From an uncultured Solirubrobacterales bacterium (lineage in GTDB: Bacteria > Actinomycetota > Thermoleophilia > Solirubrobacterales > 70-9), in contig CAIZLN010000088.1 in NCBI GenBank assembly GCA_903933815.1, forward strand, positions 1-64,000: a stretch of DNA of 64,000 nucleotides, written 5' to 3'. Positions 9,647-19,484 of the stretch are shown here, one piece after another. The notes under the pieces are model-generated. The model ran no database searches. It saw only the letters and a program-made list of their open reading frames with translations, and was not told where the DNA came from. Within the stretch, counting starts at the first letter, position 1. The number at the start of each line of letters is the position of its first letter. The position numbers and the translations under genes were made by a program.

Positions 9647-10624
9647 ATGAACCTGGCGATCATCATTCCGGCTCTCAACGAGCGTGAGATCCTGCCCGAG
9701 TTGATCGAGGAGATCACGGCAGCAGTGGAACCGCTGGGACTCGACTGGGAGATACTTGTGATCGACGACGGTTCCACTGACGGGACATTCGGGCTGATTG
9801 CGGATCTGGCCGAAAGCAACTCCCGACTCGGAGCGATCCGGCTGCGGCGGAACTTCGGGAAGTCAGTCGCCCTTTCGGTGGGGTTCGACTCAACCGATGC
9901 CGACAAAGTCATAACCATCGACGGTGATGGCCAGGATGACCCGGCGGACATCCCCCGGCTTCTCGCCGAACTCGACGCAGGTTCCGACCTTGTTTCGGGC
10001 TGGAAACGTGACCGGAAGGATCCGATTACCCGCCGCTGGGCATCAGGGGTCTTCAACTGGTTCACCCGGCTGTTCACCGGGGTAGACATGCACGACATGA
10101 ACTGCGGATTCAAGGCATACCGCGGGGAGTGCGCCCGCTCAATCGAGGTCTACGGCGAGATGCACCGCTACATGCCGGTGTTCGCAGTGCAGCAGGGCTG
10201 GACGGTCAGCGAAGTCCCCGTGAACCACCGGCCGCGCAGATATGGCAGCTCCCGGTTCGGGCTCGAGCGCTATACACGTGGCGGACTGGACCTGATGACC
10301 GTGGTATTCCTTGGCCGCTACCAGTACCGGCCGCTGCATCTGTTCGGCGGCCTTGGAGGACTCCTGTCAGCGGCCGGCGTCCTGATCGGTGTCTACCTGA
10401 CGATCCTGAAGATCTCGGGGGAATCGATCGGCCAGCGGCCACTGCTGTTCCTGGGAATTCTGCTTATCGTGGTCGGCGTCCAGCTGCTCACTCTCGGCCT
10501 GCTCGGTCAGATGCTGGTCCTCGCCAGACGGGAGATCGGCGACAACGCTCTGGAAAAGGCTTCGATCGAGAAGGTGCTGGAGCCGGGCGAGGCCAAGCCT
10601 CTTCAGACCGCTGGCCGCACCTGA
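9647..10624 (+). CDS. Glycosyltransferase family 2 with C-terminal TM helices (DPM1/GtrB-like)
   Basis: IIIPALNEREILPELIEEI, IDDGSTDGT, ITIDGDGQDDP, two C-terminal TM helices. Confidence 0.92.
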   Translation: MNLAIIIPALNEREILPELIEEITAAVEPLGLDWEILVIDDGSTDGTFGLIADLAESNSRLGAIRLRRNFGKSVALSVGFDSTDADKVITIDGDGQDDPADIPRLLAELDAGSDLVSGWKRDRKDPITRRWASGVFNWFTRLFTGVDMHDMNCGFKAYRGECARSIEVYGEMHRYMPVFAVQQGWTVSEVPVNHRPRRYGSSRFGLERYTRGGLDLMTVVFLGRYQYRPLHLFGGLGGLLSAAGVLIGVYLTILKISGESIGQRPLLFLGILLIVVGVQLLTLGLLGQMLVLARREIGDNALEKASIEKVLEPGEAKPLQTAGRT

Positions 10625-11190
10625 GCCACCAGCCAGGGGGTCGACCGCTGGACGCTGACAAGCTCGGTGCCGCCTCCCAGGAACTCGCTCAGTGAACGCG
10701 GGTTCCAGTGGTTTACATGTTCGGGGTGATTGCCCCAGTCCTTGAGGTATTTGCCTCGGGCCAGGCTCCCCAGGCGAAACCACGGTTCAGAAGGAACTGA
10801 AATAAGGATGTCACCGCGGCACACGCGTGAGAGCTCCGCCAGGGCCGGGGCCGGGTCGGGGATGTGCTCGAGCACCTCGAGGCAGAGAACCAGGTCAAAG
10901 CTGTCGTCCTCAAAAGGCAGGTCATTCAGATCTGCCACCCGGAAATCGCCGGAAGGGATCCGTTTTGCCGCAAACTCGACCGATGCCGGGTTGAGGTCTA
11001 CCCCGGTGACTGACGCTGGAAGCAGACTGTCCAGCCGCGCCAGCGTCTCGCCCTCTCCACAGCCTGCGTCGAGGACGGTGCCCGGATCCAGCGGGCCGAC
11101 AGCCGCTGCGACCTTGCCATAGAACCGGTCAATCAGCCTCCTCACAACCGGATTGGCTGTCTGAAACTTTTCGTAGTTACTCGTATCCAC
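10603..11190 (-). CDS. Class I SAM-dependent methyltransferase
   Basis: VLDAGCGEGETLARL; FDLVLCLEVLEHI. Confidence 0.9.
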   Translation of the reverse strand: MDTSNYEKFQTANPVVRRLIDRFYGKVAAAVGPLDPGTVLDAGCGEGETLARLDSLLPASVTGVDLNPASVEFAAKRIPSGDFRVADLNDLPFEDDSFDLVLCLEVLEHIPDPAPALAELSRVCRGDILISVPSEPWFRLGSLARGKYLKDWGNHPEHVNHWNPRSLSEFLGGGTELVSVQRSTPWLVAQVRPAV

Positions 11191-11282
11191 GTTTGCCAGT
11201 CTAGATTCCGCGCAGCTTCAGGTGATCTCGGCGGCAGGCCGAACCTGTCACCCGGGCAGGCAGGACGACTCCTGGCCGTGGC

Positions 11283-11993
11283 TCAGCGGCCGTAGCGATC
11301 TTCGGAAAGCACGAGCTGGTCTGGCAGGGCGGCGCGGGGGGGCGGGGCGGGATCAGCGCGGACGGTGACCGTCTCAGCGACCGTCCTTGTCACCTCGTGC
11401 TCGCCGTCGGAGGCGCCGACCACTACCTTCTCGTCGTCGCTCGATACGACTTCGCCCTCAAGACCCGGCTCGAGGCCAATGTCCTTGAGGTAATGAAGAA
11501 GACTCTCGGCTTCGTTTTCGAAACGCATGATCACAACCGAGGCGCCGACATCCACATCGGAGAGCGGTGCGCCCTGTTCACGCACGCCGTCAATCGGGTG
11601 ACCATGAGGGCAGGTGTTGGCCTCGCCGATCGCTGCCCTCATGCGCTCTTCGAGAACCGGTGACATCGCGTGCTCGAGCCGCTCTGCCTCTTCGTGAACC
11701 TCATCCCAGGGGATACCGAGCACGTCGGTGAGGAAGCGCTCGATCATGCGGTGACGGCGGGTGATCTGCTCGGCCTCGACCCGCCCTTCATCCGTCAGGT
11801 GGAGGATCTTGTCTTCGCTGCGGGTCACATAACCGTCGCGTTCAAGGCGCTTGATCATTTCGTGGACGGTGGGCGGCGAGAGCTGCATTGCACGGGCGAT
11901 GTTCGCGCCGGTGATCGGCAGCCCGGCCTCCATCAGCCAGAAGATCGTCTGCAGGTATTCCTCTTCGGCAACTGTCGCCTGTTCCTGGGCCAA
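11283..11993 (-). CDS. DtxR/MntR family metal-dependent transcriptional regulator
   Basis: N-terminal wHTH (YLQTIFWL...SPPTVHEMIKRLERDGYV), CPHGHPI dimer/metal region, FeoA-like C-terminus. Confidence 0.92.
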   Translation of the reverse strand: MAQEQATVAEEEYLQTIFWLMEAGLPITGANIARAMQLSPPTVHEMIKRLERDGYVTRSEDKILHLTDEGRVEAEQITRRHRMIERFLTDVLGIPWDEVHEEAERLEHAMSPVLEERMRAAIGEANTCPHGHPIDGVREQGAPLSDVDVGASVVIMRFENEAESLLHYLKDIGLEPGLEGEVVSSDDEKVVVGASDGEHEVTRTVAETVTVRADPAPPPRAALPDQLVLSEDRYGR

Positions 11994-12096
11994 GGTGTCT
12001 CCTGGAAATCCGGGTCCGGGTCCGGGGTGCGAACCCTCTTACCTGGATAACAATAAGCGCTCGGGTGCTTCGCCCGGGGCCGCCGGAGAAGATCTG

Positions 12097-12963
12097 TCAG
12101 GTCATCAGGGATGTAATGACAGCTTCGTGGAAGCCGTCGCCGCTGCGGCCCTCGGTGACGGTGGCGTTAGCAAAGTCCGGCAACGCCGCCTTCACCCCGC
12201 CGTCGCGCTCGGGACCGTTGGCCACCATGAAGAAACGTCCGACCGAATGGGCGGACTCGAGGTCTTCCAGCGAATCACCCACCGCGATCGTCTCTTCCCT
12301 GGCGTAGCCACGAGCCAGCGAGTGCGCGGCGACAGCGTTGGCCTTTGAGGCCCCCTTTGCCACCAGGTGGTAGACGTGGGTGACTTCGATCCCCGGCATC
12401 TGCCTCCGGATCGCACCGTTGTCGAGCAGGCGAAGGTCATCGTGGCCGTTTTCCTCCAGCAGCGCGTTGGCCTCGGCGGTGTCAACTTCTCCACGAAAGA
12501 GATGCGACATCTCACGGTCCAGGTGCCAGGGCTCGTGGTACTCGAAGCGGCCATTGAAATGCTCGAGCAGCAGCTCGGGCACACCCCGGGCCGAAACCTG
12601 TTCGACCAATGTCAGCCCCTCGTCGTGGACGAAATCACCGGTTGCCATGAAGGTCTCACCGTCAATGCTGAAAGCAGAGCCGGCTTCGAAGATGAACGAG
12701 GTCTGGCCGATAAGGCGGGAGTCCTCATGAACCTGTACCCGCCGGCGCCCGGACATGATCACAACCTCGACCCCGGCACGTTCACAAGCCTGCAGTGCCT
12801 TGGCCTGCATCATCGAGAAGGCCCCATCGTGATCGGCAAAAAGCGATGCCCCGGCCCCGAGCAGGGTGCCGTCCAGATCGGTGTAGACGCAGCGCAGGCT
12901 CACTGGCGAACGCTCAGCCTTCCTGCGACCGGTCTGCCGGGTCGCCTCCCGAAGCTCCCTCAT
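12097..12963 (-). CDS. HAD phosphatase, Cof/mannosyl-3-phosphoglycerate phosphatase-like (candidate glucosyl-3-phosphoglycerate phosphatase)
   Basis: YTDLDGTLLG motif; IMSGRRR; GDSLEDLESA; overlaps the gpgS 3' end. Confidence 0.78.
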   Translation of the reverse strand: MRELREATRQTGRRKAERSPVSLRCVYTDLDGTLLGAGASLFADHDGAFSMMQAKALQACERAGVEVVIMSGRRRVQVHEDSRLIGQTSFIFEAGSAFSIDGETFMATGDFVHDEGLTLVEQVSARGVPELLLEHFNGRFEYHEPWHLDREMSHLFRGEVDTAEANALLEENGHDDLRLLDNGAIRRQMPGIEVTHVYHLVAKGASKANAVAAHSLARGYAREETIAVGDSLEDLESAHSVGRFFMVANGPERDGGVKAALPDFANATVTEGRSGDGFHEAVITSLMT

Positions 12964-13897
12964 CGGGAACCTGGTTGGCTGCGCTGCTGTCTCCGGCAGA
13001 AGCTGGCGCCGCAGGGGGAAAGGCCGCAGCGACTATTCCTCCGGCCGGGGGACGGACGACTGTTTCGCGCTCGGCGCCGGGCGCCGGGCTGATCGAGCCA
13101 AGGTCACTCCGTCCGAGCCGGGCGAGGGTCTCGGCGAGTCCGGCGATCACCTCGGCCGCCATGCCATTGAGGGCGGCCAGGCTCTGGTGAGCATTCCGCT
13201 TGGTGCCGAGGTCGACCTGGGCCATGCCCTCGATGCCGATCCTGTTCCAGACCTCGACCAGCATCGCAATCTCGACTCCATAACCGGTGTGGAACGGGAT
13301 CGAGCCAAGCAACTCACGTCGGGCGGCGACCTCGCCGGCCAACGGCTGGCCGAAAGCGGCAAGTTCCGGGACGGTTGCTGCGAGCAGGGGGCGGGCTGTC
13401 AGCTCGGTCACCCGTCCGCCGCCGGCAGGCTGCTCGCTCTCGCGCTGACGGAAAGGGCGGGCGTAGATGCCCTTCACGAAGCTCTTGGCCGGATCGGACA
13501 GGATCGGCCCGATAAGCCCGGTGACGTAATGGCGACCGAAGTCAGCTATGTCGCCGTCCACGAACACGACCACATCACCGATCGCGGCAGCCATCGAGCG
13601 CCACATCGCATCGCCCTTGCCACGAACCGGTCCCGCCGAGGGCACCAGTTCGGCTTCGGAGACCACCTCGGCGCCAGCGTCGGTCGCGGTTGCTGCGGTG
13701 CCGTCCGCAGAGTCAGCGTCGACCACGAGGATCTGATCGACCAGACCAGCCTCTACAAGCAGCAAAAGCTCAGCCACGGTCTGGGCGATCGTACCCGCAG
13801 TGTTGCGGGTAGGAATCACGACGGAAACCTTGCCTTCCTTTATGGAGGCGAGTTCGGCGGCGTGGAAGTCCGTGTGCTTGAAGGTGGCTAGCATCAT
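12914..13897 (-). CDS. gpgS: Glucosyl-3-phosphoglycerate synthase-like glycosyltransferase
   Basis: VSVVIPTRNTAGTI, VDADSADGT, GKGDAMWRS, FVDGDIADF, GYGVEIAML. Confidence 0.88.
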   Translation of the reverse strand: MMLATFKHTDFHAAELASIKEGKVSVVIPTRNTAGTIAQTVAELLLLVEAGLVDQILVVDADSADGTAATATDAGAEVVSEAELVPSAGPVRGKGDAMWRSMAAAIGDVVVFVDGDIADFGRHYVTGLIGPILSDPAKSFVKGIYARPFRQRESEQPAGGGRVTELTARPLLAATVPELAAFGQPLAGEVAARRELLGSIPFHTGYGVEIAMLVEVWNRIGIEGMAQVDLGTKRNAHQSLAALNGMAAEVIAGLAETLARLGRSDLGSISPAPGAERETVVRPPAGGIVAAAFPPAAPASAGDSSAANQVPDEGASGGDPADRSQEG

Positions 13898-14816
13898 GTC
13901 CGTGGAAGACGGAAGTCAAAGATTACGGCCCCGGGGCAAAGAACTGTTTCCCGACGGCCCCGCAGTGGTCGGGGTGGTCAATGCAACGCCAGACTCTTTT
14001 TCCGATCGAGGCGACCGCTCAACCGCCGGATCGATCCGCCAGGTCGAAGAACACATGCGAAACGGGGCCGACATCATCGAGGTCGGCGGAGAGTCAAACG
14101 TGACCAACCGACCGGCCATAACCGCCGACGTTGAACTTGAACGCATACTTCCCGTCGTTGAGGCGGCAGTATCGCTCGGAGCAACCGTATCGATCGACAC
14201 CTACAAGCCGGAGGTCGCGGACGGGGCACTTCGCGCTGGCGCGGCGATCGTAAATGACATCAGCGGTAGCGACAGCGCGGCCATGCTGGAGGTCTGCTCC
14301 GGGCACGAGGCGGGCATGGTCGTAATGCACACCGAGGTCCCGCCGAAGACCCAGCGCTGGGATGAAGACCTCTACCCCGATGGAGTCGTGCAGCGTCAGG
14401 TCGACTTCTTCTCTGCCCGCCTCGCAGAGCTGGATCTGGCCGGAATCCCGGCCGGAAGGGTGGTGCTTGATCCGGGACCGGACTTTGGCAAGACGCCTCG
14501 CCAGACGGTCGACTCCCTGAGGGGAATCCCGCAGCTGCTCGAGTTCGGCTGCCCGGTGATGCTGGCCGTGTCCCGCAAGGACTTCGTCGGGGCGCTGACG
14601 GGCCGGCGGCCGAGTGAACGGGCCGCAGGGACCCTGGCGGCGATCGCGGTCGGGCTTGATCTCGGAGCGACCCTTCTGCGGGTCCACGACGTGGCCGGCA
14701 CGGTGGACTTCCTCAAGGTGCGCGAAGCCCTCCAGGGCGATGCCGAGGTCGACCCGGGCCTGAGGATCGGCGAGGACATTCGGCGCGAGGCTCCTGCGGA
14801 CCGTCCGCTTGGCTGA
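13896..14816 (+). CDS. Dihydropteroate synthase family protein (divergent, FolP2-like)
   Basis: VVNATPDSFSDRG, SIDTYKPEVADGAL, NDISG, LDPGPDFGKT, SRKDF, RVHDV. Confidence 0.85.
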   Translation: MSVEDGSQRLRPRGKELFPDGPAVVGVVNATPDSFSDRGDRSTAGSIRQVEEHMRNGADIIEVGGESNVTNRPAITADVELERILPVVEAAVSLGATVSIDTYKPEVADGALRAGAAIVNDISGSDSAAMLEVCSGHEAGMVVMHTEVPPKTQRWDEDLYPDGVVQRQVDFFSARLAELDLAGIPAGRVVLDPGPDFGKTPRQTVDSLRGIPQLLEFGCPVMLAVSRKDFVGALTGRRPSERAAGTLAAIAVGLDLGATLLRVHDVAGTVDFLKVREALQGDAEVDPGLRIGEDIRREAPADRPLG

Positions 14817-17151
14817 TTCGCTGCTCTCGTCCTCGTGGTCGGTGGCGATTGATCCTGCGCGACGCGACGGCCGAATTCTCGAAACAGTAAACGAGGCCGG
14901 CCGGGAGGCCGAAACGGAGCCGCTACCGTCAGGGCTTGAGCCGGCACTGAAAAAGGCTCTCGAGATCCGCGGCTTCACCTCGCTCTATTCCCATCAGGCC
15001 GAAGCATTCCGGTTGGCGACCCTCGACCGGTCCGAGGCAGGGTCTGAGGCAGGAGCCGTCATCACCACCTCGACCGCCTCAGGCAAGTCACTCGCCTTCA
15101 ACCTGCCGGTGCTCAACTCGATCGCACGCGATGGGAAGTGCCGTGCGCTCTACCTTTACCCGACCAAGGCGCTCGCTCAAGACCAGGCCCGCTCTTTGTC
15201 GGCGCTCGACCCGCCTAATCTGCGTCACGCGATCTACGACGGCGACACTCCGAAGGATGAACGCGCGGCGATCCGCCGGAAGAGCAACCTTGTGCTGAGC
15301 AACCCGGACATGCTCCACATCGGGATCCTCCCCCACCACCGCAGCTGGGGGAACTTCTTTGCCAACCTCGAGTGGGTGGTGATCGACGAAGCCCACACCT
15401 ACCGCGGGGTGTTCGGTTCAAATGTCGCCAATGTGATCCGCCGTCTGCGCAGGATCGCCGCTGCATACGGCAGCGCACCCCGGTTCATGCTCGCAACGGC
15501 GACAATTGCCAACCCGGAGGAGCTGGCGGAACGGCTGGTCGGCAGTCCGCTGAGACTCGTGAGTCGTGACGGAGCCCCCCGGTCCAGGCGGGAGATCGAT
15601 GTCTGGAACCCGCCACTCGTGAACGCGGCAACCGGTGCGCGCCGCTCTTCACTCGCCGAAGCTGCCGATCTGTTTGCCGATCTGATCGCGCACGAGGTGC
15701 GAACGATCTGCTTCCTCAAAAGCCGCAGGGGAATCGAGCTGATCCGCAAGTTCGCTGCCGAGCGGCTGGTGGCCAAAGGCAAGCCGGATCTGGCGGGGCG
15801 GATCGCCCCGTACCGTGCTGGCTACACCCCGGCACAAAGGCGGGGAATCGAGTCGGACCTGGTCTCGGGCGAGCTCCTTGGAGTCGTTTCCACAAGCGCC
15901 CTGGAGCTCGGTATCGACATCGGTGAGCTTGACGCGGCGATCTGCGTGACCTTCCCCGGCACCGTCGCAACACTGCGACAGATGTGGGGACGGGCAGGCC
16001 GACGCAGGCCCGGACTCGCCGTCTACATCGCCGGCCCGGACGGTCTGGACCAATACTTCTGCCGGCATCCTGCGGAGTTCCTCGAGCGCCCGGTCGAAGC
16101 GGCGATTCTCGATCATCGCTCGCCCGAGATCGCCGCACAACACATGCTTGCGGCAGCCTTCGAGCTGCCTATCACCAACGAAGACGAACGCTGGTTCGGC
16201 GACCAGCTGGAGCCTTCGACCACGGCGATGCTCAACCGGGGTGAACTGAGGCGGGCAGGAAAAGGGCTGGTTCCTCGCAGGCCCGGGTTCGTGGCTTCGG
16301 GTATCCCGCTCAGATCGAGTTCCGCCGAGAACGTCGCGGTGATTGACCGCGACTCCGGAGAAGTGATCGGCACAGTGGAGTCCGGGCGAGCCTTCACCAC
16401 CATTCACCCCGGAGCGGTCTACATGCATTTCGGGGCTTCCTATGAGGTCGAGCAACTCAACCTCTTTGACGGTCAGGCGATCGTCAGGCCGTTCGACGAC
16501 AAGTGGTACACCCGGCCAAAAACCGACACCGAGATCTTCATTGACAAAGTCGGGACCCGGCGTGAGGTGGCAGGAGTGGAGCTGTGCTTCGGGGATGTCT
16601 CGGTGACCGACCGGGTTACCGGCTACCAGCGGATCCTGACTGCAGATCAGGAGGCGATCGACCTGATCGACCTCGAGTTGCCAGACCAGGAGTTCCGCAC
16701 AAAGGCGCTCTGGTACACAGTCCCGAGGGAGCTGACCGGAGACCTGCCGCTGAACACCCTGCTCGGAGCCCTGCACGCGACTGAACATCTCCAGATCGCC
16801 GTGCTACCGCTGATCGCGATGTGCGACCGGTGGGACATCGGGGGCCTGTCGACGAACATCCACTCCCAGACCGGCGAGCCGACAATCTTCATCTATGACG
16901 GCCACCCCGGAGGAATCGGAATCACCAGGCGCGGCTTCGACTGTTTCGAGCGCCTGACTGCCGATGCTCACGGGCTGGTTGACGAATGCCCTTGCGAAAG
17001 CGGCTGCCCCTCCTGCATTCAGAGTCCCAAGTGCGGCAACCTGAATGACCACCTCTTCAAGGAAGGCGCCATCGGGTTGCTCGCCGGGATGCTTGGCAAT
17101 CTACCCCCGCAGACGCCCTCCGGAGGGGCGGTCGGGAGCCGTAACGGATAG
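14809..17151 (+). CDS. DEAD/DEAH-box helicase with C-terminal Zn-binding domain (MrfA/YprA-like)
   Basis: TTSTASGKSLAFNLP Walker A, DEAH, SAT-like ATATIA, WGRAGRRRPG motif VI, C-terminal CPCESGCPSCIQSPKCGN. Confidence 0.9.
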   Translation: MADSLLSSSWSVAIDPARRDGRILETVNEAGREAETEPLPSGLEPALKKALEIRGFTSLYSHQAEAFRLATLDRSEAGSEAGAVITTSTASGKSLAFNLPVLNSIARDGKCRALYLYPTKALAQDQARSLSALDPPNLRHAIYDGDTPKDERAAIRRKSNLVLSNPDMLHIGILPHHRSWGNFFANLEWVVIDEAHTYRGVFGSNVANVIRRLRRIAAAYGSAPRFMLATATIANPEELAERLVGSPLRLVSRDGAPRSRREIDVWNPPLVNAATGARRSSLAEAADLFADLIAHEVRTICFLKSRRGIELIRKFAAERLVAKGKPDLAGRIAPYRAGYTPAQRRGIESDLVSGELLGVVSTSALELGIDIGELDAAICVTFPGTVATLRQMWGRAGRRRPGLAVYIAGPDGLDQYFCRHPAEFLERPVEAAILDHRSPEIAAQHMLAAAFELPITNEDERWFGDQLEPSTTAMLNRGELRRAGKGLVPRRPGFVASGIPLRSSSAENVAVIDRDSGEVIGTVESGRAFTTIHPGAVYMHFGASYEVEQLNLFDGQAIVRPFDDKWYTRPKTDTEIFIDKVGTRREVAGVELCFGDVSVTDRVTGYQRILTADQEAIDLIDLELPDQEFRTKALWYTVPRELTGDLPLNTLLGALHATEHLQIAVLPLIAMCDRWDIGGLSTNIHSQTGEPTIFIYDGHPGGIGITRRGFDCFERLTADAHGLVDECPCESGCPSCIQSPKCGNLNDHLFKEGAIGLLAGMLGNLPPQTPSGGAVGSRNG

Positions 17152-17167
17152 CCTTACTGGTCGCTTC

Positions 17168-17240
17168 GGCGAGGTAGCTCAGTTGGTAGAGCACACGACT
17201 GAAAATCGTGGTGTCGCCGGTTCGATCCCGGCCCTCGCTA
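17168..17240 (+). tRNA. tRNA-Phe (GAA)
   Basis: GGCGAGGTAGCTCAGTTGGTAGAGCACACGACTGAAAATCGTGGTGTCGCCGGTTCGATCCCGGCCCTCGCTA; cloverleaf, anticodon GAA. Confidence 0.95.
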
Positions 17241-17285
17241 CTCAGAAAAGAAGTCCAGCGGAGCGGTCAGATGCCGGTGCCGCCT

Positions 17286-19376
17286 CTAGCTTTCACTCAG
17301 CCCTATCCTCGCGTGGAGCCTTCTGAGGACTTTCGGTGACCACCAGTTCCAGGACCCGAGCAGGGCCATCAGCGAGGGCACCAGGAGTGCCCGCACCACG
17401 AGAGCGTCGATCAGGACGCCAATCGCGACGCCGACTCCGATCTGCTTGATGAACAGAACCTCGGAAGTCACAAAGGCGCCGATCGCGACCGCGAGCAGTA
17501 CCGCCGCAGCGGTGACCACTGCGCCGGTCCGCGCCAGCCCGGTCGCGACTGCCTCACGGTTGTCCATACCGGCGTCGTAGGCCTCCTTGATCCTGCCCAG
17601 CAGGAAGACTCCATAGTCGGTCGATAGGGCGAATACGAGGGTCGCCGTGACCAGGAAGTCAGTCGGTTCGATGCCCCCTTCGGAGGTGTAGTCCAGCCAG
17701 CCCTCCAGACGACCGTCCTGGAATATGAGAGTGAGCAGACCGAGCGTCGCGCCGACTGTCAGGGCGTTCATCACCAGGGCCTTCAGCGGCAGGATGACCG
17801 ATCCGGTCATCAGCCAGAGCACCACGAAAGTGAGCCCTGCCAGGAGGAAGATCGCCAGCGGGATGCGTTCACCGATTCCTTCCTGCTGGTCGATAAACGA
17901 AGCGGCCTCACCACCGACAAGCACGGGAAGTGGACCGGGTGCAGACCGGATCGTTTCGACTGCGCTGAGGGCAGCCTCTCCGGCTACCTCGCCTTCTGCA
18001 ATCGCCTCGACCCGCCAGGTCGATGAACCGAGGTACTCCGGCGGCCGCACACTCTCGATCCCTTCGGTGCCCGCGACCCGACCTGCCAGCTGCTCGACCT
18101 GCTCACGCTCACCCGGACCTCCCCCGGCGACCAGCAGCACCGGGCTGCTGTCCTGCCCGGGGAAGTCAGCTGCCAGGGCATCGCCGACAGTGCGGCTGCT
18201 GAGGCCCTGTGGCACGCTGCCTATGTCGATCGGGGTCCAGATCGCGCGCAGGGACGGGATCGTCAGGGCGATCATCAGGACCGCAGTGATCACGGCGATC
18301 GTTCCGGGACGCTTCATGACCAGATTGGCCACCCGGTACCAGCGGTCGTGGGCGCCCCGACGCTCACGGGCCTTCAGCTTCACGTTCCAGAGGGCGAAGA
18401 ATGCAGGGGCTATGGTGAGCGACGCAAACGCTGCTACTACCGCGACGGCTGCTCCGCCGTATCCCATCGACTGCAGGAAGTTCAGTGGGAAGAAGGTCAG
18501 CGTCGCGAGCGCCAGGGCAACCGTGGCTGCACTGAAGGCGACGGTGCGTCCGGCCGTGGCCATCGTGTCCCTGACGGCCTGCACGCCTGGACCGCTGCGT
18601 TCGAGCTCCTCGCGATATCTGGTCAACAGGAAGAGCGTGTAGTCGATTGCCAGGCCGAGGCCGAGGCCAATCACCAGGTTCACCGAAAAAATGGAGAGTT
18701 CGTTGATCGCGTTGATACCCCGCAGGACGAGGAAGGTCACGAGGATCGTCGTCATGCCTACGACCAGGGGCATCAGGGCAGCCCGAAAACCACGGAAGAA
18801 GATGAAGGAGAGGAGGATCAGCAGGGGGAAGGCGAGTGTCTCGGCTCGGGTCAGATCCTTGGAGACCTGCTCACCGAGCTGCTCGTTCGCCAGCAGCAAG
18901 CCGCCCAGGGTGACCTCTTCCCGACCACCGAACTGTTCGTCAAGCGCCTTGAGAACGGCGTCGCTGTCGGCATCCGCGGCGACTGTCGCGGCAAGGTAGG
19001 TGGTATTTCCATCGGCAGAGACAAGCCGGCTGGCAGCAGCGCGTCCGTCCGCGGCTGAAACAACCGACGCCACTCCCGGGATGGCGCCGAGTTCGTTGGC
19101 AAGAGCGGCGACCTCCGCCCGCCCGGCTGCTGTGCGGACCGGCGACTCCGGCTCGAGCAGGGCCACCACTTCCGGGCTCGCCGCCAACCCCGTGGCCTGT
19201 TCGACCTGCACGACGGCCCGGGCGGAATCGGAGTTCGCATTGGTGAAGCCACCTTCTGTCTGGAGCAAGCCGAACACCGGGCCGCCGACCGCAGCGGCGA
19301 ATACGACCAGCACGGCCGTAGCCAGCAGGATGCGCCTGGGGTGGGCAGTGGTTCGATTGGCGAGGAAGTTCAGCAT
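17286..19376 (-). CDS. MMPL/RND family transporter
   Basis: Two repeats of TM bundles; GLGLAIDYTLFLLTRYREEL and ALSTDYGVFLLGRIKE. Confidence 0.92.
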   Translation of the reverse strand: MLNFLANRTTAHPRRILLATAVLVVFAAAVGGPVFGLLQTEGGFTNANSDSARAVVQVEQATGLAASPEVVALLEPESPVRTAAGRAEVAALANELGAIPGVASVVSAADGRAAASRLVSADGNTTYLAATVAADADSDAVLKALDEQFGGREEVTLGGLLLANEQLGEQVSKDLTRAETLAFPLLILLSFIFFRGFRAALMPLVVGMTTILVTFLVLRGINAINELSIFSVNLVIGLGLGLAIDYTLFLLTRYREELERSGPGVQAVRDTMATAGRTVAFSAATVALALATLTFFPLNFLQSMGYGGAAVAVVAAFASLTIAPAFFALWNVKLKARERRGAHDRWYRVANLVMKRPGTIAVITAVLMIALTIPSLRAIWTPIDIGSVPQGLSSRTVGDALAADFPGQDSSPVLLVAGGGPGEREQVEQLAGRVAGTEGIESVRPPEYLGSSTWRVEAIAEGEVAGEAALSAVETIRSAPGPLPVLVGGEAASFIDQQEGIGERIPLAIFLLAGLTFVVLWLMTGSVILPLKALVMNALTVGATLGLLTLIFQDGRLEGWLDYTSEGGIEPTDFLVTATLVFALSTDYGVFLLGRIKEAYDAGMDNREAVATGLARTGAVVTAAAVLLAVAIGAFVTSEVLFIKQIGVGVAIGVLIDALVVRALLVPSLMALLGSWNWWSPKVLRRLHARIGLSES

Positions 19377-19435
19377 TCAGGGGCTCCCGTTACAGCCCCA
19401 CTTCACTGAGGCCGACATTTGATTTACGGCCGTCA

Positions 19436-19460
19436 ATGTACAGGTGTACATGTACATGTG
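19436..19460. promoter_or_regulatory. Candidate TetR operator between MMPL and TetR genes
   Basis: ATGTACAGGTGTACATGTACATGTG: near-palindrome ATGTACA-GG-TGTACAT overlapping perfect 12-bp palindrome TGTACATGTACA. Confidence 0.7.
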
Positions 19461-19484
19461 TCAAGTGAGGGCTACACTGTTCCC

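Noticed and set aside
15649-16788. 379-aa minus-strand ORF opposite the helicase
   Set aside because: Antisense ORF over well-supported helicase motifs; composition typical of high-GC shadow ORFs
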